Notes: generated from the sequence alone by a model not told the origin. 59,740 bases of DNA from Collinsella sp. (GCA_031295385.1 JAUMOL010000003.1:1-59740); one strand, 5' to 3'; counted from the stretch's first letter, positions 42,705 through 51,347 are shown. Numbers and translations are program-made.

Positions 42705-43583
42705 ATGCTTTCAGACACCGCCGCACCCACAGAGGAGCTTCAGGACAAACTCGCAGCACTCGAGCAGCTGCTTTTGGCATACGGACGCGTCGCCATCGGC
42801 TTTTCCGGTGGTGTCGACAGCAGCTTTTTGGCCGCGGTCTGCGCCCGCATCATGCCTACCAATACCCTTCTCGTCCATCTCACCACGCCCCTCATCGGCA
42901 CGCCCGAACAGACTTCGTTTGAGCAGTCCGTTGATGGACAGGCCAATGAGGGGCCGCATTTTAAGCTCCCCGTGCTCAATCTTTCGGTGGATCAGCTGCA
43001 GCTCCCCCAAGTAACCTGCAACGATGCCAATCGCTGCTACCACTGCAAGCACGCCGGCTTTACCGCCATCGTCAACCACGCCAAGTCGCTCGGCTTTCCC
43101 ACCGTCATCGATGGCAGCAATGCAAGCGATCGCGGTGACTACCGCCCCGGCATGCGTGCGGCAGAAGAGCTCGGCGTACGCTCACCCCTTATGGAGGTCG
43201 GCTTTACCAAGGACGAAGAGCGCGAGCTGCTGCGCGCATGGGGCTATCCCGTTTGGAACCTACCTGCGGGAGCATGTCTTGCCACCCGCGTCCCCACGGG
43301 CGAGGAGCTTACGCGCGAGAAAGTCGATTTAATCCGCGCCTGCGAGGATTACCTGCACGATCTTGATCTGGCACAGGTACGCGCGCGCTTGGTCGGCGGC
43401 TGCATGCATATCGAGGCCGCACCCGCAGATGTCGCCAAGATTGCCACCCTCGGCGGTGCCGCCGTCGACGACAAGGGCAAGACCCCGCTGCCCGCCGTTA
43501 TCGAGTCCGCGCTGCGCGAGCTGGGCTGCGACCATATCTCCCCCGAGGTCACCCCCTACATTCACGGCAACATGAACCTTTAG
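42705..43583 (+). CDS. larE: LarE-type ATP-dependent sulfur transferase
   Basis: PP-loop enzyme of nickel-pincer nucleotide cofactor synthesis, 292 residues. It adenylates pyridinium-3,5-biscarboxylic acid mononucleotide and inserts sulfur. The ATP motif is GFSGGVDSS (residues 32-40), followed by VIDGSNASDRGDYRPG. Three cysteines are arranged as CYHC (Cys111, Cys114) and GACLATR (Cys191). LarE with only the last cysteine is sacrificial, while three-cysteine forms are known to hold a [4Fe-4S] cluster. This one matches the three-cysteine pattern. The ATG has AAGGA. larB, larC and a lactate racemase are not in the window. Confidence 0.85.
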   Translation: MLSDTAAPTEELQDKLAALEQLLLAYGRVAIGFSGGVDSSFLAAVCARIMPTNTLLVHLTTPLIGTPEQTSFEQSVDGQANEGPHFKLPVLNLSVDQLQLPQVTCNDANRCYHCKHAGFTAIVNHAKSLGFPTVIDGSNASDRGDYRPGMRAAEELGVRSPLMEVGFTKDEERELLRAWGYPVWNLPAGACLATRVPTGEELTREKVDLIRACEDYLHDLDLAQVRARLVGGCMHIEAAPADVAKIATLGGAAVDDKGKTPLPAVIESALRELGCDHISPEVTPYIHGNMNL

Positions 43584-43610
43584 GTTACGCCGTTTTACAA
43601 ACGGCGTAAC
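43584..43610 (+). terminator. short stem-loop after larE
   Basis: GTTACGCCGT and ACGGCGTAAC pair directly after the stop codon. There is no T run, so termination is uncertain. Confidence 0.45.
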
Positions 43611-43759
43611 TGCTCGGCGCTGCGCAGGCCCCGGGCACGGTAATCTGACGTTCAACTTCACGGGCGCGACCAAAAGGTCAGCGCCCGCTTGTTTCACGTC
43701 ACCTTACCGCACCCGGAGCCTGCTCGCTCGCATATGCTCAACCAGGACTGCGTTAACTG

Positions 43760-43809
43760 ACCTACCAAAAAGGGACAGGTTTATTTTGGCAGGTTTTATC
43801 TGGGGAAAT
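43760..43809. repeat. GGGAC-core palindrome, CTGCCAAAA stem
   Basis: ACCTACCAAAAAGGGACAGG is followed by TTTATTTTGGCAGGTTTTAT and CTGGGGAAA. Almost identical to the copy at 38386 over 45 bp, including the tail. Confidence 0.85.
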
Positions 43810-43820
43810 ATCGCGAGGCA

Positions 43821-43869
43821 GTCGCCCCTCTAGCACCCATCTAACTTCGAGAGGCGCTAGAGGGGCGAC
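43821..43869. repeat. 14-bp perfect inverted repeat
   Basis: GTCGCCCCTCTAGC (43821-43834) pairs with GCTAGAGGGGCGAC (43856-43869). It lies 10 bp beyond the stop of the AlbA_2 regulator gene and could be its terminator, but lacks a T run. Confidence 0.6.
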
Positions 43870-43879
43870 CCGGCTGCAT

Positions 43880-45580
43880 CTACTTCTTCCGATATCGGCG
43901 GTTGCGGCTCGTCGACGAACCCATTACTTCGATGAGTCCTTTATCCGCCATTTTTGGCAGATGGTAACGGACAGACGAAATTCTGACCCCCGATGCAACC
44001 GCTATTTCTCGCGCCGTCATATCCACTTCGGCGCCGAGAGCCTCCAGGATCCTATCCGCCGTCGAAGCTGACGGTTCTCTGTTCCTATCGATAATTTCGA
44101 ACGTGTCTTTGCCGCATTTTGACAGGGCATGTTTATCTACAAGGTCCCCGCAGATCAGGCGAATGTCATCCGAATCCCACTTCAGGGCCTCTCGTATTTT
44201 TTGAACATCGCATACGCACCCATGCTCCCGCATAAACATGAGCAATGTTTCTTCGCGATCCGTCAGCTCGGTGCCCACATGGCTCTGAATCCACGTGCGG
44301 TTTTCAGCAAGCTCCGCCCCGTGCCGGGAAAGCAGCACCGTAAACGAATCGGCCTTAACGATAAATTTCGGCCTTCCAAGCGAACGAGACTCCATCTCGC
44401 GAATCATAGCCGGGATACCAGATCCCTGGCTTTCTGCAACGGCCCCCTCGGCATGCTCTAACGGTGTCGCCCCCATTAGGCTCATGAGCTTTGGGTTTCG
44501 GCAGCGCGATTCCCCGTCTGCAAGATTGTCCACCGTCTTTCCGCCCCAAAGCCCACCGGGGTTTTTGATCTCTATTCTGTCTGGATAGATATCGACACTC
44601 ACGGCCTGCCCCACAAACATGGGCGAATATTCTCGATGGATGCAGGCGTTTGCCAAGGCCTCGCGCAAAACCTCCTGGGGAACTTCCCAATCCTCCCTTC
44701 TGCCAGCGCCTTGCACTATCGTCGCTTTGCGCAAGTTTCGTCCAATCGCGGCAAGGGCATCTTCGATGCAAGCCGGAATCGGGCCATCGCACAACTGGCG
44801 GTCAATAAACCGGGGTTGCCCGGGTGCAGATTTTTCCACATCGGAATGAACGGCGACATCGATCATCAGTTTGGGATAGAACTGCTGGGGGTAAATTCCC
44901 GCCGACAGAAGCCCCGCGAGCTTCACGGCACCATCCTTTGTAGTGATATTGAGTCTGACCAGCTGCTTTTCCAGCGTATCGGCCCCGCGCAAAACGCGCG
45001 GGGTCTGCAGCCGGCGATTTGCGATAATAGACCGCACGACATCTGGATCCAAATCCTCGACCGTTGCCTCCGAAACCACCGTGCCGTCTGCATCGCTCGG
45101 AAGCAACGCACTCTGCAGCTCATATAGCTCAGCGGGTGACATCTTGATATCTTTATCATCCACGCGCTTGTAGCTACCGTTCTGCACGCCGCGCGCGCCG
45201 ATATAGCAAGGCTTCGCTTTAAGCTCAAGTTCAAAGATGCGCACCAGAAGCACCTGGAGCCCGTCGACCTCGCCTCGATCAAGCTCGTACCGCGGCGCAT
45301 GGGTCACCACTGCCGCTGAGCCTCCGTCTCCGATACCCGAAACAAACTGATCGCGCACCCTATCGATAGCAAAGTTAGCCGAAGGAACAAATCCTTCGGC
45401 CTCGTTCAGGCCCAAAATAATGAGCCCACCCGCAGTGTTCGCAAAAGCGCTCACTGTCTCCCATACGTCTGCGCTCAATTTATTCGTGCAGGCTTTAACT
45501 TCTACCGATGCGTCATCAGTCCCCCGCCTGCGAAGGCGCTCAACGATAAGGCCAAGAGGTTCATCCAGCAGCATTGGCAT
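43880..45580 (-). CDS. AlbA_2 (Schlafen-like) ATP-binding domain regulator
   Basis: A 566-residue protein of the DUF4062/AlbA_2-type regulator group. The N-terminal domain shows the typical ASVEVKACTNKLSADVWETVSAFANTAGG-like core with LGLNEAEGF. The centre has an ATPase-like fold (EVLREALANACIHREYS, IEIKNPGGLWGG, NPKLMSLMG, GSGIPAMIREME). The C-terminal 150 residues contain winged helices (TDREETLLMFMREHG; TAREIAVASGVRISSVRYHLPKMADKGL). Such proteins are presumed transcriptional regulators. An unusually dense cluster of TCTCTAA-type sites lies directly upstream, which strongly suggests autoregulation. Stress or phage-defence roles are sometimes proposed for relatives but nothing here proves that. 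Confidence 0.8.
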   Translation of the reverse strand: MPMLLDEPLGLIVERLRRRGTDDASVEVKACTNKLSADVWETVSAFANTAGGLIILGLNEAEGFVPSANFAIDRVRDQFVSGIGDGGSAAVVTHAPRYELDRGEVDGLQVLLVRIFELELKAKPCYIGARGVQNGSYKRVDDKDIKMSPAELYELQSALLPSDADGTVVSEATVEDLDPDVVRSIIANRRLQTPRVLRGADTLEKQLVRLNITTKDGAVKLAGLLSAGIYPQQFYPKLMIDVAVHSDVEKSAPGQPRFIDRQLCDGPIPACIEDALAAIGRNLRKATIVQGAGRREDWEVPQEVLREALANACIHREYSPMFVGQAVSVDIYPDRIEIKNPGGLWGGKTVDNLADGESRCRNPKLMSLMGATPLEHAEGAVAESQGSGIPAMIREMESRSLGRPKFIVKADSFTVLLSRHGAELAENRTWIQSHVGTELTDREETLLMFMREHGCVCDVQKIREALKWDSDDIRLICGDLVDKHALSKCGKDTFEIIDRNREPSASTADRILEALGAEVDMTAREIAVASGVRISSVRYHLPKMADKGLIEVMGSSTSRNRRYRKK

Positions 45581-45584
45581 TCCG

Positions 45585-45792
45585 TCTCTCTAAAACGATA
45601 GATTTATCTCTCTAAAGTATAGTATATCTCTCTAACTTTAGAGAGATAAGCACCTTATTTTAGAGAGACATTTAGAGAGATGTATCGAATTCACTGTTAG
45701 ATAGCCCAATGTTATCTCTTTAACTGGCTTTCTCTTTAGAGAGACAATTAGAGAGACGAGCGCAATCTCTCTAATCATGGGCTCCTCTCTTT
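45585..45792 (-). promoter_or_regulatory. cluster of TCTCTAA operators
   Basis: At least eight copies of the heptamer TCTCTAA (or its inverse TTAGAGA, or a one-base variant) fall within about 200 bp before the AlbA_2 regulator start. The strongest is the palindrome at 45625-45648, with 11-bp arms TATCTCTCTAA and TTAGAGAGATA. Others occur near 45585, 45608, 45660, 45671, 45734, 45747, 45766 and 45785. The region is AT-rich compared with everything around it. Confidence 0.75.
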
Positions 45793-45844
45793 AAAGTGCG
45801 CACATCCCAACCGCACCTTAAGCTGCGGTGAAATAACTCACGAT

Positions 45845-45896
45845 CACCCACCGAAAAGGGACAGGTTTGTTTTGGCAGGTATCATTTGGGGAAACG
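45845..45896. repeat. GGGAC-core palindrome, CTGCCAAAA stem, decayed left arm
   Basis: CACCGAAAAGGGACAGGTTT is followed by GTTTTGGCAGGTATCATTTG and GGGAAAC. The right arm and tail match the copies at 38386 and 43760; the left arm has lost pairing. Confidence 0.75.
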
Positions 45897-46049
45897 CCGA
45901 ATAGCTTCATATACACAACCGCCGCAGCTCCATATGAGGCAAATGAATCCGTAGCATTTGTCCCAAATCTTAAGTATTTGTTCGACAGAACGGCCCCTGC
46001 CGGCTCCTGCTAGACTGGTAGACTCCCAACCGTCCATCCAGGAGCCTCC

Positions 46050-47033
46050 ATGTCGCGCAAGTCCGCCTACAAGCAAGTGCTTTCCATCGGCACCGCCGTG
46101 GTGCTGGGATTTGCGCTGTTCGCAGGGTCGCTCGACGGAGCGCCCAAGCTGCTGTCGCCGCAAAGCGATGAGCAGGCGGCGGCTCTGGCCGAGAAGCAAA
46201 ACGAGAGTCCCAACCGCACCGACGACGAGGCAGATCTGGTCGCTCGGCTCGAATCGGGAACAGCGAGCTCCGAGGACTCTCAAAATAGCCAAGACTCTAG
46301 CGATGGCTCTGAATCCGCCGCAACCGACACCGGTGACACTGCCTCCGCGGATAGTGCCGCAACCCCCATCGACGAGGTCGAAAACCCCGACCTCAACCGC
46401 GCCCGCGGTGTTTATCTCAGCAGCATTCCCGACTACGCCGGCAACCCCTACGTTGCCCTTCGCGCCGACGGCACGCACCCGCTGGGTATGCCGTCGTTCA
46501 CGCTCGACGAGTACGAGCGCGCCACCGAAGAGGGCTGCTTTAAGAAATTCTCCAAGCTCGACAGCCTGGGCCGCACTCGCAAGGCGCTCGCCTGCGTAGG
46601 CCCCGAGTCGCTCGGACAGGGAAAGCGCGGCGATATCTCGCGCATCCATCCTGCCGGTTGGCACCAGCAGCGCTACGACTTTATTCCAGGCCAGAGCCTC
46701 TACAACCGCTGCCACCTCATCGCCTGGTCGCTCTGCGGCGAGAACGCCAATCGCAAAAATCTCCTCACCGGCACGCGCTACCTCAACGAGACGGGCATGC
46801 TGCCGTTTGAAGAGCAGATCCTCGACTACATCCACGACACGGGCAACCACGTGCTCTACCGCGTCACGCCCATGTACAACGAAGAGGAACTCGTCTGTCG
46901 TGGCGTTCGTCTGGAAGCACAATCGATCGAGGACCACGGCAAGACCCTGTGCTTCCACGTGTACTGCTACAACCTGCAGCCGCACGTGCAGATTGACTAC
47001 GCCACCGGCCGCAACCAGGCCACCGGAGAGTAG
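46050..47033 (+). CDS. secreted or membrane-anchored DNA/RNA non-specific endonuclease
   Basis: A 327-residue exported nuclease. A basic start and a hydrophobic segment (VLSIGTAVVLGFALFAGSL) form a signal peptide or anchor. A long Ser/Asp/Glu-rich linker (about 35-115) follows. The C-terminal domain matches the streptodornase/EndA branch of the beta-beta-alpha-metal nucleases: YNRCHLIAWSLCGENANRKNLLTGTRYLN, where the His of RCH stands for the DRGH catalytic His and the following Asn residues bind metal. It could digest extracellular DNA for nutrients or aid DNA uptake. The ATG at 46050 is preceded by CAGGAG. It is a single-gene unit. Confidence 0.82.
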   Translation: MSRKSAYKQVLSIGTAVVLGFALFAGSLDGAPKLLSPQSDEQAAALAEKQNESPNRTDDEADLVARLESGTASSEDSQNSQDSSDGSESAATDTGDTASADSAATPIDEVENPDLNRARGVYLSSIPDYAGNPYVALRADGTHPLGMPSFTLDEYERATEEGCFKKFSKLDSLGRTRKALACVGPESLGQGKRGDISRIHPAGWHQQRYDFIPGQSLYNRCHLIAWSLCGENANRKNLLTGTRYLNETGMLPFEEQILDYIHDTGNHVLYRVTPMYNEEELVCRGVRLEAQSIEDHGKTLCFHVYCYNLQPHVQIDYATGRNQATGE

Positions 47034-47309
47034 GTTCAACCGGGGCCACGCCCGCATCGTTTGTCACCGACGCGCACGGGAGGCTAATTCTTGCCTCCTA
47101 CGGCGCATTTCTGTGACATGGGGCCATCTCTCCAAGATACCCGTATTGTCGATGAAGAGTAGAAGGCAGACGCCAGACAGGCAGCCAAAGCAGCGGAAGC
47201 CTTACACTAAAACGTGATTTATTCTTTGCAATCACAATCTCGATAAGTTAATCGAAGCAAAACAACGTAAAATGAAGGTAATTTTGCTTCAAAGTAATCA
47301 GGAGAGACT

Positions 47310-48068
47310 GTGACCAATCGTGTCAACAATTCACATATAAAAAAGGATTGTCCCACCCCCATCTATATGCAGGTGGTCGACTATCTGCGCGAGAACATCG
47401 CCTCAGGAGCTTGGGAGCAAGCATCCAAAATCCCGTCGGAAGTCGAGCTCATGAGTACGCTCGGCGTCAGCCGCGGCAGCATCAAAAAGGCCATTTCCAG
47501 GCTTGTTGATGAGGGCCTGCTTGAGCAAATTCAGGGAAAGGGAACTTACGTTAAGTCAAAAGACATCTCTTTCCCCCTTACAGAGGGTCTTATCTCTTTC
47601 TCCGAATCTCTAATCGAGCAAGGTCTTTCTTTCGAAACAAGCATTCTCGATTGCGAAATTCGTAAGTCGGACGAAGATATTTCCAGACATCTCGGTATTG
47701 TCGAAGGTTCTGACTACCTTCATCTCGAGCGAGTGCGCAGCGTTGAGGGTGAACCTGTGATGTTCATCGAAAACAACATCAATATGGCACTTGTCCCAGG
47801 TATTGAAACAGCCGACTTTGTTAACGAAGGTCTCTTTGCAATAATCGAGCGGCTCTCAGGCCACCAGATCGAATACTCAAAGACCTCCTTTGTGGCAAAG
47901 CTCGCGGATACCCAACGCGCGGATGCGCTTGGTCTCTCTACGCAGTCCCCGCTTCTTCAGCAGCTTCAAACAGTCTACTTGGACAATGACTCTGCAATTG
48001 AATATGCGCGCGTATGGCTTAAATCCAGCAGGTTCCAGCTTGGCACCGTTTTTCAGCGCCGCCATTAA
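47310..48068 (+). CDS. GntR-family regulator (HutC subfamily) of the PTS regulon
   Basis: A 252-residue regulator. The N-terminal winged helix is PTPIYMQVVDYLRENIASGAW followed by KIPSEVELMSTLGVSRGSIKKAISRLVDEGLLEQIQGKGTYV in outline. The UTRA effector domain follows (LHLERVRSVEGEPVMFIENNI, SPLLQQLQTVYLDNDSAIEYARVWLKSSRF). The GTG at 47310 has AGGAGA. It is convergent with the polyol locus; the palindromes ATAGACGTCTAT in front of three transcripts of that locus are typical of HutC-type operators. The effector is probably a phosphorylated sugar made by the pathway. Confidence 0.88.
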   Translation: MTNRVNNSHIKKDCPTPIYMQVVDYLRENIASGAWEQASKIPSEVELMSTLGVSRGSIKKAISRLVDEGLLEQIQGKGTYVKSKDISFPLTEGLISFSESLIEQGLSFETSILDCEIRKSDEDISRHLGIVEGSDYLHLERVRSVEGEPVMFIENNINMALVPGIETADFVNEGLFAIIERLSGHQIEYSKTSFVAKLADTQRADALGLSTQSPLLQQLQTVYLDNDSAIEYARVWLKSSRFQLGTVFQRRH

Positions 48069-48114
48069 AGCTCTTGAGAGCGGCGGCATTGCGCTTAACA
48101 TAATTCCAAAACGC

Positions 48115-48144
48115 AAAAAGGCGAACCCGTGGGTTCGCCTTTTT
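48115..48144. terminator. bidirectional rho-independent terminator
   Basis: AAAAAGGCGAACCC and GGGTTCGCCTTTTT, 14 bp perfect, separate the convergent GntR and isomerase genes. Confidence 0.9.
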
Positions 48145-48154
48145 GTAAACGGTT

Positions 48155-48829
48155 TTAGTCCAGCGCGTCAAACAGCTCCGTAAGCAACGCTGCCCTGTCA
48201 TCCGTAATCGCCAGGGCGCTCGAAATGCCGGTACCTTGCGCGCCAAGTCCAATCAGGCGACGAACGTCGCCTCCGCACCTGATTCCCGCTCCCTCCATGA
48301 TAACGATGTCGGGATTGATGGACCTTACGGCAGCGATGGTCTCCGCGATGTAATCATCGCCGCTTGTATGGCCGGTTCCCACAAGGCTACTCGGCTCGCA
48401 AAGAATCACGTCCGGGTCCATCGCCGCAACCGCTTTGGACTCTGTCACGCTATCGGCTGCAACAATGGTTAGAATCTCAAGCTCACGAGCGCGATCGATC
48501 GTTGCCGCCAACTTATCAACGGCCAGGGGGTGTGCCGTGTGATTTAGAAAGACAGCTTGAACTCCCGCGCTCTTAAGCGACTCAAGAGGTGTCAGTCCCA
48601 TTCCTTTTCCGTCACCGACAAGATCGGCATGCTGCGCTGTGGGAATTGCAAATTTCAAATCCTTCGCAACTGCGCAGAGCTCGGGAACGGGAGCAGTCCA
48701 AAAAATCGAATGATCTCGATCTTTTGCGATTTCATCCGTCAGATGAGCCGCTGCAATTGAATCGTCCGCAAGCAAATAGGTCTTAGGACTGACTGTGAAA
48801 AGTGGCAGTTTTAAATCGGAACGTTTCAT
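48155..48829 (-). CDS. triosephosphate isomerase-like protein
   Basis: A 224-residue TIM-barrel protein, short like archaeal TIM. Lys16 (SPKTY) matches the catalytic lysine, His97 (LNHTAH) the electrophile, and Glu145 (CEPSSLVGTG) the base with a shortened phosphate loop. The GHSERR signature after the His is replaced by HTAHPL. Such divergent TIM paralogues act on other phosphorylated ketoses, for example erythrulose phosphate, so a housekeeping role is doubtful. It is the last gene of the PTS operon, 48 bp after IIA. Confidence 0.78.
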   Translation of the reverse strand: MKRSDLKLPLFTVSPKTYLLADDSIAAAHLTDEIAKDRDHSIFWTAPVPELCAVAKDLKFAIPTAQHADLVGDGKGMGLTPLESLKSAGVQAVFLNHTAHPLAVDKLAATIDRARELEILTIVAADSVTESKAVAAMDPDVILCEPSSLVGTGHTSGDDYIAETIAAVRSINPDIVIMEGAGIRCGGDVRRLIGLGAQGTGISSALAITDDRAALLTELFDALD

Positions 48830-48877
48830 GAGAACACGTCCTTTCCGACTAATACATGGCCTGCCATACCGAGCGAT

Positions 48878-49231
48878 TTAGCCGTTGAAGCTAATCTCGA
48901 TGCCGGTTTCCAGCTTGGGAAGCACGCTTGGTGTCACGAGAACCGTTCCAGGAAGCAGCTCTCGCTCGCCATCGAACGCAATGGTTAGATGACCGAGCCC
49001 TCCCATGTTCTCGTTCGCAGCTTCACCAAACTCCTTAATCGTGTAGACCTGATCGCCGATGGAAATGGTGCCGCCCTCAGCAAGCACGTTATCCTCTGTA
49101 GGAGTTCCATCGTGAACGACGCAGATGTCGCGCAACTCTGCAGGAGCGGTCGGGCCAAACAGGACCACCATCTTCTCGTTGAGAAGCTCCTCAACAAACG
49201 AGCCGATCTCAGTGACCTTAACCTTGTACAT
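48878..49231 (-). CDS. gutB: PTS glucitol/sorbitol-type enzyme IIA
   Basis: Cytoplasmic phosphocarrier of 117 residues that takes phosphate from HPr and passes it to the IIB domain. GLGHLTIAFDGERELLPGTVLV closely follows the pattern of E. coli SrlB (ELGHVTLRFDG...FPGTVHV), where the conserved His lies in this region. The N-terminal MYKVKVTEIGSFVEELL is also typical. The start has AGGAGA. It is between gutM and the TIM-like gene. Confidence 0.88.
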   Translation of the reverse strand: MYKVKVTEIGSFVEELLNEKMVVLFGPTAPAELRDICVVHDGTPTEDNVLAEGGTISIGDQVYTIKEFGEAANENMGGLGHLTIAFDGERELLPGTVLVTPSVLPKLETGIEISFNG

Positions 49232-49250
49232 TTGATTTCTCCTATCTTTG

Positions 49251-49633
49251 TTACGCCGCAGGCGCAGTCATTGACCTGTCGATAACACGAATAGCCTGGG
49301 CAAAAGCATCGTGATAGCTTTCGTTGGCCAGATGGTCTAGGGCGGTCTCGATATTCAACCCCAACATCTCGCTCATCTCCGAAAACTCCGGTTTGAGGGA
49401 AAGCCCTTTGAGCTCATAGCAACCGTTAATCACGCCGTCATGATCAGTCAGGATCATCACAAACGCCTTTCGGCTAAAACTCACCTTGCACATACCCGTG
49501 CCCAAGTATCCCTCATGATCGCGAGCGCGCTCATGGATGAGAACACGCACCCTCTTCCAATAGCGATACTGGGTGAATGTTCCTGCAAGCATACAAGAAT
49601 AAAGAAGGCTATTGTAATGAGTGCGTTGAGCAT
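49251..49633 (-). pseudogene. gutM: glucitol operon activator GutM-like gene with N-terminal frameshift
   Basis: A start at 49633 with GAGGGAAAGG encodes MLNALITIAFFILVC, a membrane segment as in GutM. At about 49586-49590 the frame must slip by -1 (one missing base in TGCTTG) to continue as LAGTFTQYRYWKRVRVLIHE. The 113-residue frame from 49592 then matches the GutM layout (G-x-x-Q-x-R-Y at the membrane edge, LGTGMCKVSFSRKAFVMIL, LKGLSLKPEFSEM). The internal ATG at 49592 has no ribosome site and lacks the membrane segment. So the gene is broken, recoded or misread. The position between IIBC and IIA fits gutM, which acts with a second regulator in E. coli. Confidence 0.65.
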
Positions 49634-49663
49634 AGCGGGCCTTTCCCTCTTAAAGCATTCAGT

Positions 49664-50683
49664 TTACAGGCCAAAGGACAGTACGTAGGCGAGAATAATC
49701 TGGATCGGGGTGGTAATCAGCTTGCCAAACAGGAATGCAGGGTAACCGATTTCGATCGTCTCGGGCTTTGCCTCCATGAGAGTCATGCCAACGGGAGCAA
49801 AGTCAGAACCAACCTGGCAGTTGACGGCAAAGAAGCCGGGAAGGGCAAAGTTAGCGGGAATCGTGCCGTTGGCGATTTGGTCGCCAACAAGAACAGAAAG
49901 CACAGAAGCGATGATTGCGCCCGGGCAGATCAATGGCGAAAGGAACGGGATTGAGCAGAACATGCCAATTGCCAGCATACCGGGCAGCGAGCCCGCAAGC
50001 GGAGTGAGAACGCCGGCAAGAACGTTCGCGAAACCCGTGTAGTTAATAATGCCGATCAACACCGAGACAAACGCCATAAAGGGGATGATGTTGCGGATAA
50101 CGTCATTCACGGTATCACGTGCAGCCTGATAGATGATGCTGATGACGCGACCAACGCCGGTGCCGATCTTAGAGACAACGTCCATAAACCCGTTAGACTG
50201 TTTGGACGCAATCTCGGCGCGCCCCTCAGCAATCTTTGCGGGAACGTTTTCCTTCGTCGTCTCCTCGTGTGCCTTTTCGGTCTTTACCGGCTCAGCGGGA
50301 ACATCCGCGGCATCGACAAGAGCGATGCAATCGGGATTGACATCGGACGCAAAGAGATCCTCGGTGATGAACTGTGCCAGAGGGCCAGACGGGGAACCAG
50401 GTTTGATGTTCAGCGTCTTAAGACCCATCTTGGGATAAGTGCCGCAGCGGGCCACGCCAGCGCAGTCGATAACAACAGCGCATGCCTGATCGGTCTCGAT
50501 CGGGTCCTTAAACTGATCGTGCGCCTCGGCGCCGGTAAGCTCCGCGATGCGAAGGGCAACCGGACTGATTCCGCCCAGGGTCACGCTCAGAACATAGGGC
50601 TTTTCGGCCGTGGGGGTAATGATAAGGGGTCCGCCCCAACCGTTGCCGCCGTGGGACGCCTTTACGCTTTTAAATTCACTCAT
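49664..50683 (-). CDS. gutE: PTS glucitol/sorbitol-type enzyme IIB-IIC (GutE/SrlE)
   Basis: A 339-residue permease subunit. The N-terminal IIB part has GGNGWGGPLIITPTAEKPYV and VIDCAGVARCGTYPKMG, in which the second Cys (RCG) is the phosphorylated residue as in SrlE. After a charged linker, the C-terminal IIC half has about five membrane segments (NDVIRNIIPFMAFVSVLIGIINYTG, LPGFFAVNCQVGSDFAPVGMTLMEA). It works with the 50713 gene product to import and phosphorylate a hexitol or related polyol. Overlapping context with IIC, GutM and IIA fixes the assignment. Confidence 0.9.
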   Translation of the reverse strand: MSEFKSVKASHGGNGWGGPLIITPTAEKPYVLSVTLGGISPVALRIAELTGAEAHDQFKDPIETDQACAVVIDCAGVARCGTYPKMGLKTLNIKPGSPSGPLAQFITEDLFASDVNPDCIALVDAADVPAEPVKTEKAHEETTKENVPAKIAEGRAEIASKQSNGFMDVVSKIGTGVGRVISIIYQAARDTVNDVIRNIIPFMAFVSVLIGIINYTGFANVLAGVLTPLAGSLPGMLAIGMFCSIPFLSPLICPGAIIASVLSVLVGDQIANGTIPANFALPGFFAVNCQVGSDFAPVGMTLMEAKPETIEIGYPAFLFGKLITTPIQIILAYVLSFGL

Positions 50684-50712
50684 GATCTAGACTCTCCTTT
50701 TGCGCTGAACCA

Positions 50713-51258
50713 CTAGGCAGCAAGCTTAGCTTCGTTGCGCTTCTTCATGATGAGGTACAGCTTCTCGGTAACGATGCCCTTGATCAGGCAAACGATCAGA
50801 CCAACGACGAGGAAGCGGATGGCAAGCTCAGAGGAGTTCTTTCCCAGTGCCTCGTAGCCAGCCGAGATGCCAAGCCAAACAAAAAGCTCGGACGAGTTGG
50901 CGTGCGGGAAAAGGCCGACGATGGGATGCATCATGGACACGACCGCATCGTAGAATGCAGGTTTGTAGTCCTCCTCGACAAACACACCAAAGGTGTACGC
51001 CATCGGGTTGCAGAGGAAGAAGGTACAAAGGAATGGAATGAGGGTATAGCGGAGAACCGCATATTTGGTGCACTTCTTCATGAACCCATAGACGCGCTCC
51101 TCGCCAATCAGCTGGATGATTGCCTTGATCGTAAGGATCAGGCAAATCAGCATGGGAATCATGCCCGTGATAAACGAGGCAAACTGCTCGCCCGCAGCAT
51201 TAAAAAGGCCGGTAAAGCCCTCCGCAAGGAAGATAAGGAAATCGTTTACTGCTCCCAT
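50713..51258 (-). CDS. gutA: PTS glucitol/sorbitol-type enzyme IIC (GutA/SrlA)
   Basis: A 181-residue membrane protein with about four segments. DFLIFLAEGFTGLFNAAGEQFASFITGMIPMLICL and TLIPFLCTFFLCNPMAYTFGVFVEE are diagnostic of the SrlA type, as is HPIVGLFPHANSSELFVWLGI. It forms the channel with GutE. The ATG at 51258 is preceded by AAGGAG at seven bases; an ATG two codons earlier would be too close. It starts the PTS transcript. A half-conserved GntR operator lies 90-110 bp upstream (51348-51368). Confidence 0.9.
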   Translation of the reverse strand: MGAVNDFLIFLAEGFTGLFNAAGEQFASFITGMIPMLICLILTIKAIIQLIGEERVYGFMKKCTKYAVLRYTLIPFLCTFFLCNPMAYTFGVFVEEDYKPAFYDAVVSMMHPIVGLFPHANSSELFVWLGISAGYEALGKNSSELAIRFLVVGLIVCLIKGIVTEKLYLIMKKRNEAKLAA

Positions 51259-51347
51259 TTTCATTCTCCTTAATTGATGTTCGTTACTGCTATCGTCCTA
51301 CCTGAGCGCCCGCTCCTCCCCTTTCATTCGGCCATATACGCTCATGG

